DNA of 64,000 nt. It comes from Arthrobacter sp. UNC362MFTsu5.1 (GTDB lineage: Bacteria > Actinomycetota > Actinomycetes > Actinomycetales > Micrococcaceae). The position numbers and the translations under genes are program-made. Positions 8,844-18,600 of the stretch are shown here, in pieces. The notes beneath the pieces are model-generated. The model was not told where the DNA came from and did no database searches. It saw only the letters and a list, made by a program, of their open reading frames with translations. Each line of letters begins with the position of its first letter. Positions within the stretch are counted from its first letter, which is position 1. Location of the stretch: assembly GCF_000685965.1 (NCBI RefSeq), contig NZ_JMLE01000001.1, forward strand, positions 62,001 to 126,000, read 5' to 3'.

Positions 8844-11800
8844 ATGACTTATTACCCCAAGGCCTCCGCCGCAGGCGCCGGCTCCACCGCCTCTGCTTCC
8901 AACACCTCCGGTGTATCGGCCTCTGTGAAGTTCCCGGAGATCGAAGAACGCATCCTCAAGTACTGGGATGAGGACGGCACCTTCCAGGCGAGCATCGACC
9001 AGCGCAGCGCTGACGCCCCCGGCGGGCAGCCCGGCAGCAACGAGTTCGTTTTCTACGACGGCCCTCCCTTCGCCAACGGCCTGCCCCACTACGGCCACTT
9101 GCTGACCGGCTACGCCAAGGACCTGGTGGGCCGCTACCAGACCCAGCGCGGACGCCGCGTCGAGCGCCGCTTCGGCTGGGACACCCACGGCCTCCCCGCC
9201 GAGCTGGAAGCCATGAAGCAGCTGGGCATGACGGACAAGACCCAGATCGAGGCCATGGGCATCGACAAGTTCAACGACGCCTGCCGCGCCTCCGTGATGA
9301 AATACGCCGACGAGTGGAAGAGCTACGTCACCCGCCAGGCCCGCTGGGTGGACTTCGAGAACGACTACAAGACGCTCAACGTCGAATACATGGAGTCCGT
9401 GCTCTGGGCCTTCAAGCAGCTGCACGAAAAGGGCCTGACCTACAACGGATACCGCGTCCTGCCGTACTGCTGGAAGGACGAGACGCCGCTGTCCAACCAT
9501 GAACTGCGCATGGACGACGACGTCTACAAGAACCGCCAGGACCAGACCGTCACGGTCACCTTCCCCATCACCGCCGGGGAATCCGAACTGTCACAGAAGC
9601 TCGCCGGTGTTCAGGCCCTCGCCTGGACCACCACGCCCTGGACGCTGCCCACCAACCTGGCGCTCGCCGTCGGCCCGTCCATCACCTACGCCGTGCTGCC
9701 TGCCGGTCCCAACGGCATCAAGGCCGCGTCCCCCGAGGCCCCCGTCACGGGCAGCTTCCTGCTCGCAGCCGACCTGCTGGGCGCCTACGCCAAGGACCTC
9801 GGCTACGGGGACGGCACCGCCGGCGTTGAGGCCGCCGAGGCCGCGGTTACCGCCACCTACACCGGCGCCGAGCTGGCCGGCCTGCAGTACCGGCCGCTGT
9901 GGAGCGACTTCAGCGACGCTGAGAAGTACGGCACCGAGAATGCCTGGCGCTTCCTCGTGGCCGACTACGTCACCACCACCGACGGCACCGGCATCGTCCA
10001 CCAGGCGCCTGCCTACGGTGAGGATGACCAGAAGGTCTGTGAAGAGGCCGGCATCCCCGTGGTCCTCTCCGTGGACGAGGGCGCCAAGTTCCTGCCGCTC
10101 TTCTCGCACGGTGACCTGCACGACATCGTAGGCCTGCAGGTGTTCGAGGCCAACAAGCCCATCACGCAGGTGCTCCGCGCGCAGGGCCGCCTGGTGCGCC
10201 AGGCCAGCTACGAGCACAGCTACCCGCACTGCTGGCGCTGCCGCAACCCGCTGATCTACCGCGCGGTGTCCTCCTGGTACGTGGAAGTCACCAAGTTCAA
10301 GGACCGCATGTCCGAGCTGAACCAGGAGATCAACTGGATCCCGGGCAACGTCAAGGACGGCCAGTTCGGCAAGTGGCTGGCCAACGCCCGCGACTGGTCC
10401 ATCAGCCGCAACCGCTACTGGGGCAGCCCCATCCCGGTGTGGCAGTCCAGCGACCCCGAATACCCGCGCACCGACGTCTACGGCTCCCTCGCCGAGATCG
10501 AAGCCGACTTCGGCCGTCTGCCGCTGAACAAAGCCGGCCAGGTGGACCTCCACCGGCCGTTCATCGACGAGCTGACACGCCCGAACCCGGATGACCCGCG
10601 GACCCCCGAAGAGGGCCAGTCTGTGATGCGCCGCGTCGAGGACGTCCTGGACGTCTGGTTCGACTCCGGCTCCATGCCGTACGGCCAGGTGCACTACCCG
10701 TTCCAGAACGAGGAATGGTTCGACACCCACAACCCGGCGGACTTCATCGTCGAGTACATCGGCCAGACCCGCGGCTGGTTCTACATGCTGCACATCCTCT
10801 CCACAGCGCTGTTCGACCGGCCCGCCTTCCGCAACGTCATCAGCCACGGCATCGTGCTGGGTTCAGACGGGCAGAAGATGTCCAAGAGCCTGCGCAACTA
10901 CCCGGACGTCTCCGAGGTCCTGGACCGCGACGGCTCGGACGCCATGCGCTGGTTCCTGATGTCCAGCCCCATCCTGCGCGGCGGCAACCTGGTGGTCACC
11001 GAACAGGGAATCCGCGACGGCGTCCGCCAGGTCATCCTGCCGCTGTGGAACGTGTACAGCTTCTTCACGCTGTACACGAACGCCGCGGACGGCGGGCGCG
11101 GTTATGACGCGAAGCTGCGGTACGACGGCTACGCCGACACCCTGGACCAGTACCTGATGGCCAACACCGGCGACCTGGTCCGCAATGTGACCGCCCAGCT
11201 GGACGGCTACGACATCTCCGGTGCCTGCGACGAACTGCGCAGCTACCTGGACATGCTCACCAACTGGTACGTGCGCCGGAGCCGCCAGCGCTTCTTCGAC
11301 GAGAGCGTTGATGCCTTCGACGCGCTCTACACCGCGCTGGAAACCGTCTCCCGGGTGGCCGCCTCCCTGCTGCCGCTGGTCTCCGAGGAGATCTGGCGGG
11401 GCCTCACCGGCGGACGTTCCGTGCACCTGGCCGACTGGCCGGACGCGGAACTGTTCCCGGCCAACCCCTCGCTGGTGGAAGCCATGGACCGCGTGCAGCA
11501 GATCTGCTCCACCGGATCCTCGCTGCGCAAGGCCGCGAACCTCCGGGTCCGCCTGCCGCTGCAGGAACTCACCGTGGTGGCACCCGGCGCGGACGCGCTG
11601 GAAGGCTTCGCCGCCGTCGTCGCCGACGAACTGAACCTTCGCTCCGTCCGCCTGCTCGACGCCGAAAGCGCCTCCCCGGAGGAGTTCGGCATCGAGCAGA
11701 AGCTCGTGGTGAACGCCCGGGCCGCCGGCCCGCGCCTGGGGAAGAACGTCCAGCAGGCCATCAAGGGCTCCAAGTCCGGGGACTGGTCTGTTAGCGAAGA

Positions 11801-12206
11801 AGGCGTGGTCACCGCCGGCGGCCTGGCCCTGGAGCCGCAGGAATACACGCTGGAAACCGTCGTGGCGGAAGCCGCGGAGGGTGAAGGCTCGCGCGCGGCG
11901 GCGGTGCTGCCGGGCGGCGGGTTCGTGGTGCTCAACACCGAGGTCACCCCGGAACTGGAAGCCGAAGGTGCCGCCCGCGACATGGTCCGCGCCATCCAGC
12001 AGGCCCGCAAGGACGCCGGACTCAACGTCAGCGACCGGATCCACACCACCGTCACCGCGAAGCAGGACGTCGTTGATGCCCTGCTGGCGAACGCTGAACT
12101 CGTCAAGACCGAGACGCTGACAGTCCGGCTGGACACCGTCGCGGCCGACGTCAACGAACCGCAGGTCACTGTTGCCAGGACCGCGGCAGAAAAAGTAGAG
12201 GCCTAA
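8844..12206 (+). CDS. ileS: Isoleucyl-tRNA synthetase, type 2 (eukaryote-like)
   Basis: Class I synthetase that charges tRNA-Ile and edits valine. From the ATG at 8844 the product is 1120 residues, the long type 2 form shared by many actinobacteria and eukaryotes. The HIGH-type signature is HYGH at about residues 82-85, inside [15 protein letters not shown] is at about 678-682, with the CP1 editing domain between them and an extended C-terminal domain after the anticodon-binding region. The ATG at 8844 was chosen over the in-frame ATG at 8805, because AGGA lies eight bases before it and is the element sequestered by the T-box leader. folC follows after four bases. Type 2 enzymes are usually less sensitive to mupirocin; that is family knowledge, not shown here. 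Confidence 0.97.
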   Translation: MTYYPKASAAGAGSTASASNTSGVSASVKFPEIEERILKYWDEDGTFQASIDQRSADAPGGQPGSNEFVFYDGPPFANGLPHYGHLLTGYAKDLVGRYQTQRGRRVERRFGWDTHGLPAELEAMKQLGMTDKTQIEAMGIDKFNDACRASVMKYADEWKSYVTRQARWVDFENDYKTLNVEYMESVLWAFKQLHEKGLTYNGYRVLPYCWKDETPLSNHELRMDDDVYKNRQDQTVTVTFPITAGESELSQKLAGVQALAWTTTPWTLPTNLALAVGPSITYAVLPAGPNGIKAASPEAPVTGSFLLAADLLGAYAKDLGYGDGTAGVEAAEAAVTATYTGAELAGLQYRPLWSDFSDAEKYGTENAWRFLVADYVTTTDGTGIVHQAPAYGEDDQKVCEEAGIPVVLSVDEGAKFLPLFSHGDLHDIVGLQVFEANKPITQVLRAQGRLVRQASYEHSYPHCWRCRNPLIYRAVSSWYVEVTKFKDRMSELNQEINWIPGNVKDGQFGKWLANARDWSISRNRYWGSPIPVWQSSDPEYPRTDVYGSLAEIEADFGRLPLNKAGQVDLHRPFIDELTRPNPDDPRTPEEGQSVMRRVEDVLDVWFDSGSMPYGQVHYPFQNEEWFDTHNPADFIVEYIGQTRGWFYMLHILSTALFDRPAFRNVISHGIVLGSDGQKMSKSLRNYPDVSEVLDRDGSDAMRWFLMSSPILRGGNLVVTEQGIRDGVRQVILPLWNVYSFFTLYTNAADGGRGYDAKLRYDGYADTLDQYLMANTGDLVRNVTAQLDGYDISGACDELRSYLDMLTNWYVRRSRQRFFDESVDAFDALYTALETVSRVAASLLPLVSEEIWRGLTGGRSVHLADWPDAELFPANPSLVEAMDRVQQICSTGSSLRKAANLRVRLPLQELTVVAPGADALEGFAAVVADELNLRSVRLLDAESASPEEFGIEQKLVVNARAAGPRLGKNVQQAIKGSKSGDWSVSEEGVVTAGGLALEPQEYTLETVVAEAAEGEGSRAAAVLPGGGFVVLNTEVTPELEAEGAARDMVRAIQQARKDAGLNVSDRIHTTVTAKQDVVDALLANAELVKTETLTVRLDTVAADVNEPQVTVARTAAEKVEA

Positions 12207-12210
12207 ACAA

Positions 12211-13569
12211 ATGACCGACGAATTCTCCGTGGAAAGCGTCTACGCCGAGCTGCTGGGCCGGGCGCCGGAAAACAAAATGGAGCCGCGCCTTGCACCGCTG
12301 TTCCGGGCCATGGATGTGCTGGGGGAGCCCAACAAGGCGTTCCCGATCATCCACGTCACCGGCACCAACGGCAAGACGTCCACGGCCCGGATGATCGAAG
12401 CCGGGCTCCGGGCCCACGGGCTGAGCACCGGGCGCTACACCAGCCCGCACCTGTCCAAGGTCACCGAGCGGATCAGCGTCGACGGCGCCCCCGTGTCGGA
12501 CGAGACCTTCGTCCGGATCTGGGACGAGATCAGGCCCTACCTGCAGATCGTGGACAGCGAACTCGAAGCCGAGGGCCAGCCCCGGCTGACCTACTTCGAG
12601 TGCCTCACCATCCTGGCCTTCGCCGTTTTTGCCGACCAGCCGGTCAACGTGGCCGTCATGGAGGTGGGACTGGGCGGGATCACCGATGCCACCAATGTCG
12701 GCGACGGCCAGGTGGCCGTCGTGACGCCCATCTCACTGGACCACACCGACCTCCTCGGCGAGACCACTGAACAGATTGCCTACGAAAAGGCCGGCATCAT
12801 CAAGCCGGGAGGTTTCCTGGTCAGCGCCGCACAGCCCGTGGGTGCCGCCCAGGTGCTGCTCGAGAAGGCCCGCGAAGTCCAGGCACCGTACCGCTTCGAA
12901 GGCGTGGAGTTCGGCGTCGAGTCCCGGACTGTCGCCGTCGGCGGCCAGATGGTGACCATCCAGGGCCTGGCCGGCCGGTATGAGGAACTCCTGGTTCCGC
13001 TGCACGGCGCGCACCAGGCGGAGAACGCCGCCGTCGCCATTGCCGCGCTGGAGGCCTTCTTTGGCGGTGAAAAGCCGCTCGACGCCGAAATCCTCCAGGA
13101 GGCGTTTGCTACGGTCACCTCACCGGGCCGCCTGGAGGTGCTTCGGACTGCCCCGACCATCATCGTGGACGCCGCCCACAACCCCGAGGGGATCCGCGTT
13201 TCGGCCGAGGCGATCCACGAGGCCTTCAGCTTCACCAAGCTCGTGGTGGTGGTGGGCGTCCTGAAGGAGAAGGACGCCGAGGAGATTCTCCGCCAGCTCA
13301 AGGAGTCCCTGGGCGACCTCGCGGCCGAATACTGCTTCACGCAGTCCAACTCGCCCCGCGCCGTACCGGCCGAGGACCTCGCTGAAATCGCGCTGGACCT
13401 GGGCTTCGGCGAGGACAACATCCACGTTGCCGAAAAGCTCGACGACGCCCTGGAATGGGCCGTTGAGCACGCCGAGTCCAATGAGGACCTGGCCGGCGGC
13501 GTCCTGGTGACCGGCTCCATCACGCTCGTGGCGGAAGCCCGGATCCTGCTCGGAAAGGCGGATGCCTGA
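12211..13569 (+). CDS. folC: Bifunctional folylpolyglutamate synthase/dihydrofolate synthase
   Basis: FolC adds glutamate to dihydropteroate and to folates, completing tetrahydrofolate cofactors in the cytoplasm. The 452-residue product has the Mur-ligase-like P-loop GTNGKT at residues 51-56 and the omega-loop region TSPHLSKVTERI just after. The conserved EVGLGGITDATN motif follows, then LDHTDLLGET, and the C-terminal domain motif DAAHNPEG. The gene starts four bases after ileS, so it is likely translationally coupled and cotranscribed with it. The ileS-folC-DUF4233-ndk order is standard in this actinobacterial group. Confidence 0.97.
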   Translation: MTDEFSVESVYAELLGRAPENKMEPRLAPLFRAMDVLGEPNKAFPIIHVTGTNGKTSTARMIEAGLRAHGLSTGRYTSPHLSKVTERISVDGAPVSDETFVRIWDEIRPYLQIVDSELEAEGQPRLTYFECLTILAFAVFADQPVNVAVMEVGLGGITDATNVGDGQVAVVTPISLDHTDLLGETTEQIAYEKAGIIKPGGFLVSAAQPVGAAQVLLEKAREVQAPYRFEGVEFGVESRTVAVGGQMVTIQGLAGRYEELLVPLHGAHQAENAAVAIAALEAFFGGEKPLDAEILQEAFATVTSPGRLEVLRTAPTIIVDAAHNPEGIRVSAEAIHEAFSFTKLVVVVGVLKEKDAEEILRQLKESLGDLAAEYCFTQSNSPRAVPAEDLAEIALDLGFGEDNIHVAEKLDDALEWAVEHAESNEDLAGGVLVTGSITLVAEARILLGKADA

Positions 13570-13571
13570 CC

Positions 13572-14015
13572 ATGGCCCGACTTACAAAAGCGCAGCGGGA
13601 GTGGCGTCCGGGGATGCCCAAGAAGCGGCGCTCCACCAAGGTCATGTTCGCCTCCACGGTCCTGGTTCTGGAAGGGTTCGTTGCGTTCTTCGCCACGCTG
13701 GCCGTCTTCGGCCTCCGCCGCGACGAGTTCCCGCCCGCTGTAATCCTCTCCGTGGGCATCGGGCTGAGCCTGGTGCTGGTGTTCACCTGTGCCGTGCTGT
13801 CCAAGCCGTGGGGTGTTGCCCTGGGCTGGATCCTGCAGCTCGTCCTGATCTTCGCCGGATTCATCGAACCCATGATGTTCGTTGTGGGGATCCTCTTCGC
13901 CGTGGCCTGGTGGTACGGCATCCGGACCGGCATTCGGATCGACCGCGAGGCCGCGCAGCGCGAACGTGAACAGGCCGAATGGGAAGCCGCCCACCCCGAC
14001 GTCGAAACCAACTAG
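13572..14015 (+). CDS. DUF4233 domain-containing membrane protein
   Basis: A 147-residue membrane protein of the DUF4233 family, which is almost always found between folC and ndk in actinobacteria. A basic N-terminus (about 25 residues, rich in Arg and Lys) precedes four hydrophobic segments at roughly residues 25-45, 52-72, 75-95 and 98-113. A charged helical tail (REAAQREREQAEWEAA) follows, so both ends are probably cytoplasmic. The ATG at 13572 follows the folC stop by two bases. No catalytic motif is visible and the function is not known. Confidence 0.87.
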   Translation: MARLTKAQREWRPGMPKKRRSTKVMFASTVLVLEGFVAFFATLAVFGLRRDEFPPAVILSVGIGLSLVLVFTCAVLSKPWGVALGWILQLVLIFAGFIEPMMFVVGILFAVAWWYGIRTGIRIDREAAQREREQAEWEAAHPDVETN

Positions 14016-14053
14016 ACTAATTTCGAACCCCCACCAACCACATTGGAGCAGCT

Positions 14054-14473
14054 GTGAGCATTGAGCGCACCCTCGTCCTGATCAAGCCCGACGGCGTGAC
14101 CCGCAACCTGACCGGCGCCATCCTTGGCCGGATTGAAGCCAAGGGCTACACCCTGACCGAGCTCAAGAAGGTCGACGCCAGCCGCGAACTGCTGGAGCAG
14201 CACTACGAAGAGCACGTGGGCAAGCCGTTCTACGAGCCGCTCGTGGAGTTCATGCTCAGCGGACCCGTTGTCGCCGCCATCTTCGAAGGCCACCGCGTCA
14301 TTGAGGGCTTCCGTTCCCTCGCCGGCACCACCGACCCGACGACGGCGGCGCCCGGCACCATCCGCGGCGACTTCGGCCGCGACTGGGGCCTGAAGGTCCA
14401 GCAGAACCTGGTCCACGGTTCCGACTCGGTCGATTCCGCCGAACGCGAGATCAAGATCTGGTTCCAGGACTAG
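14054..14473 (+). CDS. ndk: Nucleoside-diphosphate kinase
   Basis: Ndk transfers the gamma-phosphate of ATP to nucleoside diphosphates through a phosphohistidine. The 139-residue product has the full ferredoxin-like fold length. It shows the N-terminal strand ERTLVLIKPDGV, the substrate-binding FRSLAGTTDP segment, and the active-site histidine at about residue 121 in NLVHGSDS. The GTG start at 14054 has GGAG about nine bases upstream. It ends the ileS-folC-DUF4233-ndk run, and a very strong bidirectional terminator lies ten bases after the stop. Confidence 0.97.
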   Translation: MSIERTLVLIKPDGVTRNLTGAILGRIEAKGYTLTELKKVDASRELLEQHYEEHVGKPFYEPLVEFMLSGPVVAAIFEGHRVIEGFRSLAGTTDPTTAAPGTIRGDFGRDWGLKVQQNLVHGSDSVDSAEREIKIWFQD

Positions 14474-14482
14474 GCTTCCTTA

Positions 14483-14552
14483 AGCGCGAACTGGCAGCTG
14501 ATGCCCTCAAATTTCGATTCTGAGGGCATCAACTGCCAGTTCGCGCTTTTTC
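14483..14552. terminator. Strong bidirectional intrinsic terminator between ndk and the VKOR gene
   Basis: The arms at 14483-14509 and 14521-14547 pair over 27 positions with a single mismatch around an 11-base loop. TTTTTCT follows on the plus strand. On the minus strand the stem is followed by an AAGG-rich stretch, so it works best for ndk but also separates the convergent VKOR gene. Confidence 0.92.
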
Positions 14553-14558
14553 TTTGGC

Positions 14559-15230
14559 CTAGTAGCCGGATGTCCCGACGAAAACCTGGATGAAGGCGAA
14601 GAAGATCGTGGCGATCACGGCCACGTACAGCAGGGCAGTGACAATCCAGCCGGAGTCGCCGGCGATCTTCGCGGGGCCTGCCGGCAGCTTGATCACGCCG
14701 TGTGCGATGTTCCGGACCGAGGTCCACACAAAGAGCGGAATCATCGCGGCCCAGACCACCATGCAGAACGGGCACAGGATGTGGATGGAATACAGCGCCT
14801 GCGACCACAGCCACACCACGAAGGCAAAGCCAAGCGTCACGCCGGCCTGCAGGCCGAGCCAGTACCAGCGGGCAAACTTGGCGCCGGAGAGAACCGCCAT
14901 GCCGGTGGTGATCACGATGGCGAACGCCACGATGCCGATAAACATGTTGGGAAAGCCGAAGAGGGAACTCTGCCACGTCTGCATGACGGCTCCGCAGGAG
15001 ACCCACGGACTGATGTCGCAGGCCGTGACATGGTTGGGATCCTTGAGGACTGCGAGCTTCTCCAGGACCAGGGCGCCGGAGGCGAGCCAGCCAATGACGC
15101 CGGTGATGACCAGCAGCCAGCCAAACGGTTTGTCCCGGGTCATGGGAGGCAAGCCTTCCCGGGCCGCTGAACGTTCGCGGAGGTCACCGTCCACCAAGTC
15201 GTTCTGCATGGAATTGGAGATGCTGGGCAT
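14559..15230 (-). CDS. Vitamin K epoxide reductase (VKOR) family membrane protein
   Basis: Integral-membrane VKOR-family enzyme that uses quinone to reoxidise a DsbA-like partner in extracytoplasmic disulfide formation. From the ATG at 15230 the product is 223 residues with five hydrophobic segments. The loop cysteines are seen in ACDISPWVSC, and the active-site CPFC is in SIHILCPFCMVVW. The frame is open further upstream to about 15575, but that extension is basic, lacks a ribosome site and is unlike the family. The ATG at 15230 has AAAGGA about 11 bases upstream; the ATG at 15209 is an alternative. The gene converges on ndk. Confidence 0.9.
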   Translation of the reverse strand: MPSISNSMQNDLVDGDLRERSAAREGLPPMTRDKPFGWLLVITGVIGWLASGALVLEKLAVLKDPNHVTACDISPWVSCGAVMQTWQSSLFGFPNMFIGIVAFAIVITTGMAVLSGAKFARWYWLGLQAGVTLGFAFVVWLWSQALYSIHILCPFCMVVWAAMIPLFVWTSVRNIAHGVIKLPAGPAKIAGDSGWIVTALLYVAVIATIFFAFIQVFVGTSGY

Positions 15231-15699
15231 GGGATGTCGCGTCCTTTTTCTAGAGGGCTCCTCGCCCTGATTGTAACGCCGGAGGCTGGACTGGCCCCAC
15301 AGACTCCTCCCCGCCGCTCGTTGTTCGTGGGTTGGATCGCGCCGCTTCCGCGTTGATTGACTGAGCGTATGAGAGAATGAAGCTGGCTGGAATACGATCC
15401 ACATTCGAATTTCAGTCCGGTGGCTTGTTTGTAAGACCGCCAATGATGAGCAGGGCATGCTCCGGATCCACGATAGATCCCGGACTATCTGCAATGCCAT
15501 TGGACGGCACCTGGTTGTGGCTTTGAGAACAACGGGTTTCAGAACAACGCTACCGGCCCTCCAGGGCTGCCGCACCCCACTGCCGGTGCGAACCTGAGGG
15601 TATCCAATTGACTTCTGTCAACGCCTGCGGGTTTTGACAATATGTGCCCCAATGGGTGCCGGATGTGGCGGTGCGTCAGGGGCAGGAGTGTCGCCACAT
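15231..15699 (+). other. Divergent intergenic region and presumed rne leader
   Basis: About 470 bases separate the divergent VKOR and rne starts. No gene is evident. TTGACT at 15609 and TTGACA at 15635 are -35-like hexamers, but neither has a convincing -10 partner. Other bacterial RNase E genes have long autoregulatory 5' leaders; that role here would be inference. Confidence 0.4.
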
Positions 15700-18600
15700 A
15701 TGGATAATGACCAGGTTCAAGCCGTTAATGAAGAAACCGCTGCTAGCGAAGAGGCAGTAGCGCCCCCAGCGCCCAAGCGGGCCGTCCGGACACGGCGCAA
15801 AGTTGTCCCCAAGGCTGAAGCCGTCGAATCGGAGCCAGCCCGGGCGGAGACCCCTGCCGCAGAAGCCCCGGCAGCAGACACCCCGGCGGAAGAAGCCCAG
15901 GCGGAAGAAGCCGCTGCAGAGGAAAAGCCGCCGGCGCGCCGCAGCCGTTCACGCAAAAAGGTGGAGCCCGCCGAGCCGCTTCCGGTATTCGCCGATGACG
16001 CGTCGGTGACGGTTGCTGCAGAGCAGGTTGAAACCGGGCAGGGTGAAACCGGGCAGGCACTTGAGGCGCCGGCAGAAGCCGCCGTCGTCGAAAAGCCTGT
16101 CCGCCGCCGTGCCTCACGCGCCAAAGCCCCGGCCAAAGCCGCCGACGTCCAGCCGGCCGCTGAGCCTGCCGCCGCCAAGGAAGCCGCGCCCGCTGCCGAA
16201 TCCGTAGCAGCAGAATCCGCAGCAGCAACTGAACCGGCAGCAACAACTGAACCGACCGAACAAAACGTGGCCGCCGCCGGCCAGGAACCCGCCGCTCCCG
16301 TACCTGCCGAGCCGGCGCAGCCTGCAGCGGCTGAAGCCGCCAGCCCCGTCGGTGCGCTCTTCCTCGAACCCGGCGCTGTCACCTCCATGATTTTCCAGGC
16401 ACCGGACCTGAGCGCCGTGGTCCGCCCGGCAGCCGCGCCTGCCGCGGCCAAGGAAAGCGACGAGGAGACGGAGGACGAGGGCGAGGGCGAGGATGTCGAC
16501 GCCGGTGGCTCGCGCCGCCGTCGAAGCCGCGGACGCCGTGGCCGCAGCCGCGTAACCGACCGGGAAGCTGCCGGCGAATCCGAGGCTGGCGAAGGCGCCG
16601 GCGACGAGGACGCCGATGAGGAGTCCATCGTTACCGCGGACGACGGCGTCACGTCCCGCCGCCGTCGCCGCCGCCGCCGCGGCGACCAGGACCTTGAGCT
16701 CACTGGCGGGGGAGACGATGACCCGCCCAACACCGTGACGCGCGTCCGGGCGCCCCGGGCCATCAGCGAGGCGCCCGTCAACAACCGCGTCACGTCTGTC
16801 AAGGGCTCCACCCGGCTTGAGGCCAAGAAGCAGCGCCGCCGCGAATCCCGCGACACCGGCCGCCGCCGCACCGTGATTACCGAGGCGGAGTTCCTGGCCC
16901 GCCGCGAATCCGTGGACCGCCAGATGATCGTCCGCCAGCGCGACGACAGAATCCAGATCGGCGTCCTGGAAGACGGCGTCCTGGCCGAGCACTTCGTTTC
17001 CAAGACCCAGCAGGACTCCCTGATCGGCAACGTGTACCTGGGCAAGGTCCAGAACGTCCTGCCCTCCATGGAAGCCGCATTCGTGGATATCGGACGCGGC
17101 CGCAACGCCGTGCTGTACGCCGGCGAGGTCAACTGGGACGCCGTCAACCTTGAGGGCAAGCAGCGCCGGATCGAGAACGCGCTGAAGTCCGGGGACTCCG
17201 TATTGGTCCAGGTCACCAAGGACCCGGTCGGCCACAAGGGCGCCCGCCTGACGAGCCAGATCTCCCTGCCCGGCCGCTACCTCGTCTACGTTCCCGGCGG
17301 TTCCATGACCGGGATCTCCCGCAAGCTGCCCGACGTCGAGCGCAACCGGCTCAAGCGGATCCTGAAGGACCGCCTCCCCGAAGATGCCGGCGTTATTGTC
17401 CGCACGGCCGCCGAGGGGGCGTCCGAGGAAGAGCTGACGCACGACATCAACCGCCTGCGCGCCCAGTGGGAAGGCATCGAAGGCCAGGCCACGTCCACCA
17501 AGATCCTTGCGCCGGAGCTGCTCTACGGCGAACCGGACCTCACCATCAAGGTGGTCCGCGACGTCTTCAACGAGGACTTCTCCAAGCTGATCGTTTCCGG
17601 CGAGGAAGCCTGGGACACCATCGAGGCGTACGTCACGTACGTGGCGCCGGACCTGGTGGGCCGGCTCGAAAAGTGGACCAAGGACACGGACATCTTCGCG
17701 GCCTGGCGGATCGACGAGCAGATCCACAAGGCCTTGGACCGCAAGGTCTTCCTGCCTTCCGGCGGCTCCCTGGTGATCGACCGCACCGAAGCCATGACCG
17801 TGGTTGACGTCAACACCGGCAAGTTCACCGGCAGCGGCGGCAACCTTGAGGAAACCGTCACCAAGAACAACCTGGAAGCGGCCGAGGAAGTGGTGCGCCA
17901 GCTGCGGCTCCGCGACATCGGCGGCATTATCGTCATTGACTTCATCGACATGGTGCTCGAATCCAACCGCGACCTTGTGCTTCGCCGCATGGTCGAGTGC
18001 CTCGGACGCGACCGGACCAAGCACCAGGTTGCCGAAGTCACCTCGCTGGGCCTCGTGCAGATGACCCGCAAGCGCATGGGCACCGGTCTCCTGGAAGTCT
18101 TCGGCGAGCAGTGCGAGGCATGCGCCGGCCGCGGCATCGTCACCCACGACGAGCCCGTGGAACACCGCCGCGCCAACGTTGTGGCCGCCGAACACCACGT
18201 GCCGCGGACGGAAACCCAGCAGCCACCCCGTACGGAGCGCAAGAGCCGCCGACGCGGCAAGGGCGGCCAGCCGTCTTCCGAGGCTGCTCCGCTGACGCCG
18301 GCTCCTGTGCACCACGAGCCCACCGACGCCGAGCGCCATGCCAAGGCTGAAGCGACCCGCGTGGCGCTGGCCAACATCGCAGCGGCAGCGCATGCTGCCC
18401 ACCTCCACGATGCCGAGGCCGGCCATGCAGCCCCCGCGGCCGCGGCCGCCGCAGCACAGGCAGTAGGCCAGGCACTGGCAGCCCAGGCACAGGGCGCCCA
18501 GTCCCCGGCCGGGCAGGCAGGAGCGCCGGCGCGGCCGGCTCCGACGCAGGCCACCCCGTCTGCACCCGCTGCGGCCCGGCCCGCGAAGGTGTCGGAAACC

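Noticed and set aside
15231..15575. N-terminal extension of the VKOR gene
   Set aside because: The frame is open, but the extension is basic and low in family resemblance, with no ribosome site. The conserved part begins at MPSISNSM with AAAGGA upstream.
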